The position numbers were made by a program, and so were the translations under genes. From Linnemannia hyalina (lineage: Eukaryota > Mortierellomycota > Mortierellomycetes > Mortierellales > Mortierellaceae), in NCBI GenBank assembly GCA_019671135.1, contig JAHRHY010000010.1, positions 1,550,001-1,614,000 of the forward strand: 64,000 nucleotides of DNA, in the 5' to 3' direction. Under the pieces are notes generated by a model. That model saw nothing but the letters and a program-made list of their open reading frames with translations. It was not told the DNA's origin and did no database searches. Below, piece by piece: positions 59,740-64,000 of the stretch (positions within the stretch are counted from its first letter, which is position 1; every line of letters begins with the position of its first letter).

Positions 59740-62554
59740 TCAGTGACGGGTGTTGTTGATTTGCTCGATCTCAGAGAGAAGAGCTCGCGACATGGCAAGA
59801 ATCTCGACGATGTGCTGCCTCTTGCTTTCCGACCAAGCGATCTATTACGGGACACAGGGCGGAAAAGAAATGGATGTCAGTATCTGGAATGCACATTTAG
59901 ATGGAGAACAATCTTTGAGCAAGGCATTGGATAGATGGGGCGCCGTACCTTGAAGTGAACCTTGAAGCGCTCCAAGAAGACACGTTTCTATGGTTATGAG
60001 AATCGATATGGTTTAGTAATGGTTGTGATAAGATCATAGAGAGCACTAAGAAGACTCGGAGAAACACAAGGGCATCCACCTTGAGTTGAGCACGCTCTGT
60101 TAACGACAGCGAGCTAAAATCGCTAGGCTACGACAAAAGGTCGCAACAAAAATGTGTTTCTTGATCAGCATATCCCTTGATAAATTGGTGCTCAAAGGAC
60201 AACAACAACACTCATACACCTGCAATGAAGTATCGCCGGTACCGAGAATCCAAGGAAATCCTCGACGACGCGTGACGCGATGCTCGGGTGCCGAAGCTCA
60301 GCAGTGTCATCCATGAAAGAAGTGTATCTCGTAAGGCTGTAGTGCCACATGTTGTCGCCATTAGGAGCAACGTTACAAGTAGGACAAGCCTCGATCTTGA
60401 ATGAGTTGATTGCGTTGTGACACAGCGGGCTATCAACCGAAAGGAGGGAATGGTATTGCGTTAGCCACTGACATCATTTCATTTTCCGTAGCTGATGTGA
60501 GCTGAAGCAAAAGGTGTGCTACCATTTGGCTGTGAGGACGTCCGAGGCGGTCGTGTCAATGTCAAGCTCGCACAAGACCGCGAACGTGAATCCGTAGTTG
60601 ACGTCTACAAAGCGAGATCGTGTAAATAAGAAGCAGTTAGTATTAAGCTATCGCCCCCTTCACTCACTCTTGTACAGTACATGTCCTTGCTGCTATTCCG
60701 AGTCAGTGACGTACCCAGAGGCTTCATGGACTCAATCAACTGTAAGAGATCGATAATGTGGTAGCTGGTTTGAATATGGTTAAGTCTGATATCATCATCC
60801 CCGCCGCCGTCTATCGGAAAAGTAGTAGAAAAACAGAAGTCAGCGACGTAGCGTTTAGTACATAGCTTTCCTTAATCAACTGTCTACAAGATGCCGCACC
60901 TACCAACATCCTGCTTAGTCTGTGATGCAAAGTGTCTCAACCACTATGGAGTATGCACAAAATCAACACCGTTAGAAAAATTCCCTTAAGTAGTGAACAA
61001 GCGTGGTCGTCGTGTTGGATGGATTGGTACCTCAATATTCTTGCAAATGGGATCAACCTGGATATGGGACTGATATCCTATCGTGATCTGGGGCTTCATC
61101 GAGTACATCGACGCCTGCGCTCCAGTAATGACCAGCGCTAGTTGACGGTAACACGAATGGAAATGAAGAGGTCACACCGTTAAAACGCCACACAATATCA
61201 TGGAAAGCTAAAATCACAGGTTCAAAAGTAATCGACGGGTGCAAGAAAGAGCCTTACTAGTGACCCCTGGGATCCACCGCTGAGCGACCTCAGCCATGGT
61301 CTCGCCCCACATCGTCAATGAGGCCTCCTGTCCTTGAGCATCGAAAATAGTGTAACAGGTTTTGACAAGTGGCCCGTTCTTGGAGTTGATCACTCCCGAG
61401 CTAATGAGCTATCATAAACGGAAAGCATTATGCAACCGCGTCAATTGAAAATCCGTCGAAGGTGAACGTGTAAGCAGCAGGTGATAATAGTTACCTTTTT
61501 GACACAGACGATGAGGTTGAAGCGCTGACTTCTGATCGTACCCAAGGAGTTGAAGACCTGCTTCATCGGGATCGAATGAATGACACCTCCCAGATTGGCT
61601 CCAAGCGCGACCTTGTACAAGGTCTCCATCTCGACTTCGCTCCCGACCTCGATCTTGTGGCCGACCTTGCCCTCACCAAGATTCAGAACGAGCGGCGACG
61701 ATGTTGAGGGGGCGTATGACGATTGGCCTCCTCCATAAGGCTGTGATATTAGCTTGACCTCATCCGTCCAGATATGGACCACCTGATCGAGCTGGTATAT
61801 CAAGAGCACGCGAGAATGAACGCAATGAAGGTTAGCGGAAGGATGGTTAGTTATTGATCCACAATTCTGACAAGAATAAGAGACAACATCTTCTTCTCCT
61901 TGGCCGTGTTTGTGTTACCGTCAGGTGAGAGTAGCGTTTGAGATGCTCCTGGGTCTTGTGCCAGAACTTGACGTCGATGGTATCACAGTCATCCTTGATC
62001 GTAAATGACATTAGCCAAGTCTGCTTGCTCGAGTCCCATTTGTTCGGGAACGCCTTGATATCCAGAGCTCGCACGGTCCTTCCTGACACTCGCTGTGTCA
62101 TTTATGTCCACGACGCGAAAAAAAGGATATGAGTATCTCATACCAAGAAAAGTAGGACCTAAAGCTAGACTTTGCCACCAAATCCAGGGCAAAAGCAACT
62201 CACCACAAACGACTTCTCGGGCTGAAGACTTCGTATCGGGACCATAGCCGCCTCGGGCGTGACCATCGGGAACTGTTGTTGCGGGGCAAAGGTCTTCATC
62301 GCCTGCGCAGAGTAAGTCGCTACAGCAGGTCGCTGCTGCTGGGAGTGGGGCTGATAGAGAACTGGTTGGGGTGTCTGAGGCGAGCTGGGCGTGTAGTTGG
62401 AGTATGGTTGGACAGGGCCAGGAGGAGGAGGAGCTTGACGTTCTCGACTTGCCGCAGTGTGGTACGGGTTGTTGTTCGCTATGTTGCCTGGCCCTTCTGC
62501 GGCATGACTGGACGCTGGTGTGGGCCGACTATAAGGAGTCTTTTGGCGATGCAT
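59740..62554 (-). CDS. MEIOB-like OB-fold protein (RPA1-related, meiotic type)
   Basis: Twelve exons: 62554-62204, 62092-61919, 61791-61495, 61408-61258, 61137-61031, 60943-60904, 60810-60715, 60604-60523, 60429-60220, 60122-60080, 59987-59949 and 59841-59740. They join in frame to 563 residues. A Pro/Gln-rich N-terminus is followed by OB folds resembling MEIOB: VRALDIKAFPNKWDSSKQTW with MSFTIKDD, an RFNLIVCVKK region, and MWGETMAEVAQRWIPGVT. Then comes a YGFTFAVLCELDID segment with a CxxC...CxxC zinc site (C433, C436, C448, C451) inside the third OB domain, and an FMDDTAELRHPSIASRVVED strand. MEIOB binds single-stranded DNA with SPATA22 during meiotic recombination in animals. Assignment over canonical RPA1 rests on these segment orders. 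Several exons are only 39-43 bases. Confidence 0.72.
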
Positions 62555-63802
62555 TATTCGTGGTTGGACGGGCGTGTGGAGAAGAAAGAAGAGCGAAAGA
62601 ATAAAAAGTGGGCGGCATCGGTTTTGGGTAAGAAAGTGATCGCACGTGAGGTCTCCTTGTGAGGCGCGATAGCAGTTCGCTAGAGAGCGCAAGCTCCTCG
62701 ATCGTTTTTTCATTGATCAGCCTATCCTTCGATCAGTAGCTTAGGGCAAAGCAGACGTTCAGTGGTGCACACTAAGCTGAGAAGTGCAGGACTGGAGAAG
62801 GTTCGTGCCTGTGCGCACAGAGGACAGAACTGCACGTGACGGAACGTCTCAATTTTTATTATTTGAGTGTGAGAGGGTGAGTTTGTTTGATCCTCCTTTT
62901 TTGCAACAAGACTTCTCAATATGTCCAGAGTGCGTGAACTATATCCATCGATAGATACACATCCATCGATCCAACACCCATCCATCGACTGATACGGCAT
63001 CCATCGGCAACCGATACACCTCTGCATTACCCGACAACAGCGAGCGTATCGATATTATCATCAGCTGAGGTTTCAACCAGGGTCAGAGATCTTGAGCCTT
63101 CCATCATCATCGTCAACTTCGACAAGTCAGCACGTTCTCAGCTCGGTGGCAGGCGGCAGGCGGCAGAGACTCTGGGAGGACGGCCGAAACACCTTCGGCT
63201 TGTCGTCTGCAAAGGAGGCACTCCATCGATGCAACAGCTTTGTCCTCACGCTCCTGTCGGGATCTGCAACTGTAGTTTTCCTTCTGGATCTCGAAATAGT
63301 GCGATCTCGGTTGGCGATCGTTGTTTTTTCAACTGATCTCAGAGCAACTGCCGCTGCTTGACACGAGAGTGCTGGGTTCACGGACGACATACTCTCACCA
63401 CAGCCGCCACTACCTCTGAAGGATCAACGCTGTTGCCGTCTCTCGCTCTGCGCTAGGCAGGGGTAGAGGAAGGAACTGTTGCCTCTTTCGCTCCAACGCA
63501 CACCGCGACGAAGAGGGTTCTGTTGACGGATACGACACTTTTCAGGAGATGGAATTTGTATAACAGGAGCAGGAGCAGGACAAAAGAACGGGAAAACTTC
63601 AATTGAGTTCAAAGCCGAAGCATTATCTATGCAGGCGCTCAATATCAGGACATTCCTCATCCCCCACACGTCCCCCCTTCCAATCCCCACACCTTCCTCC
63701 ACCTCTACCTATTTGACCAGTATATTTACTTGGTTCGTTTCTCTCTACTCTACCCTTTCAATCTGGTCACTTTTGTGTCAACCTATTGAAATAACTCAAT
63801 AG
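62555..63802. other. Divergent promoter region between MEIOB-like gene and eL20
   Basis: 1.25 kb without a supported gene. It holds a cluster of CCATCG motifs at 18-19-base spacing (62945-63006) and a C/T-rich leader from about 63650. The first coding exon of eL20 should lie in this region, but no ATG with a usable donor could be fixed. Confidence 0.5.
62945..63006. promoter_or_regulatory. Phased cluster of CCATCG motifs
   Basis: CCATCG begins at 62945, 62963, 62982 and 63001, so successive spacings are 18, 19 and 19 bases, mostly in the context ATCCATCGA. It may be a short degenerate tandem repeat or a cluster of binding sites serving one of the flanking divergent genes. Confidence 0.4.
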
Positions 63803-63982
63803 CTTCACGAGTACCAATTGGTCGGTCGCCACCTCCCCACCGAGAAGGATGCTACCCCCAAGCTTTTCCGCATGCGCCTCTTTGCCACCAACGAGGTCAT
63901 TGCCAAGTCCCGCTTCTGGTACTTCATGCGCAAGCTGAAGAAGGTCAAGAAGGTTAACGGCGAGATTGTCGGTATCAACGAG
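63803..63982 (+). CDS. RPL20: Ribosomal protein eL20 (RPL20/RPL18A), internal exon, partial
   Basis: A 60-codon exon between a TAG acceptor and a GTATGC donor, reading [36 protein letters not shown] and [15 protein letters not shown]. This is the conserved N-terminal half of large-subunit protein eL20. The tiny first exon carrying the ATG is upstream and not identified; the rest lies beyond the window edge. The cytosolic 60S subunit is the expected location. Confidence 0.9.
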
Positions 63983-64000
63983 GTATGCCTTTTTTCAGAA

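Overview
The window reads as nuclear DNA of an early-diverging, intron-rich filamentous fungus. Genes carry many short GT-AG introns, and the set includes a fungal IMP-specific 5'-nucleotidase (ISN1), a tandem HtrA protease (NMA111), a fungal ATP synthase subunit h and a Frizzled-like receptor lacking the usual Frizzled domain. DIRS, chromovirus-like Gypsy and LINE elements are also present. Together these point to Mucoromycota, most likely Mortierellomycotina. That assignment is inference; there is no rRNA marker here.

Bases 1-22,300 are repeat-rich. A segment of about 3 kb occurs twice in direct orientation (1-2687 and 17570-20626). Both copies hold a decayed gene whose product resembles the inner-tube protein of contractile phage tails and extracellular contractile injection systems (T4 gp19 / Afp1 / Pvc1 type). 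A TATA box, a secretion-signal-like first exon and an in-frame GT-AG intron sit in front of it. This is the most unexpected content of the window. Between the two copies lie a broken LINE (ORF1 and endonuclease), a DIRS element inserted into that LINE (4168-7888) with inverted termini and an internal copy of its circle junction, a decayed Ty3/Gypsy element (9426-13244), a Frizzled/Smoothened-like receptor gene and a TA-flanked MITE.

Bases 22,300-64,000 are ordinary gene-dense euchromatin. In order: a small acidic GPI-type secreted protein; ribosome-biogenesis WD protein NSA1 (minus); a 3,904-residue TOM1/HUWE1 HECT ubiquitin ligase (plus); ATP synthase subunit h (plus); an unknown single-pass membrane protein (minus); ISN1 (minus); NADH-cytochrome b5 reductase (plus); NMA111 (plus); a mitochondrial thiamine-pyrophosphate-type carrier (minus); exosome subunit RRP46 (plus); a MEIOB-like OB-fold protein with 12 exons (minus); and the start of ribosomal protein eL20 (plus, cut by the window edge). 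These are independent housekeeping genes. Several form head-to-head pairs sharing short promoters (NSA1/TOM1, carrier/RRP46, MEIOB-like/eL20). All exon boundaries were placed by reading frame, splice consensus and family similarity, without transcript data.
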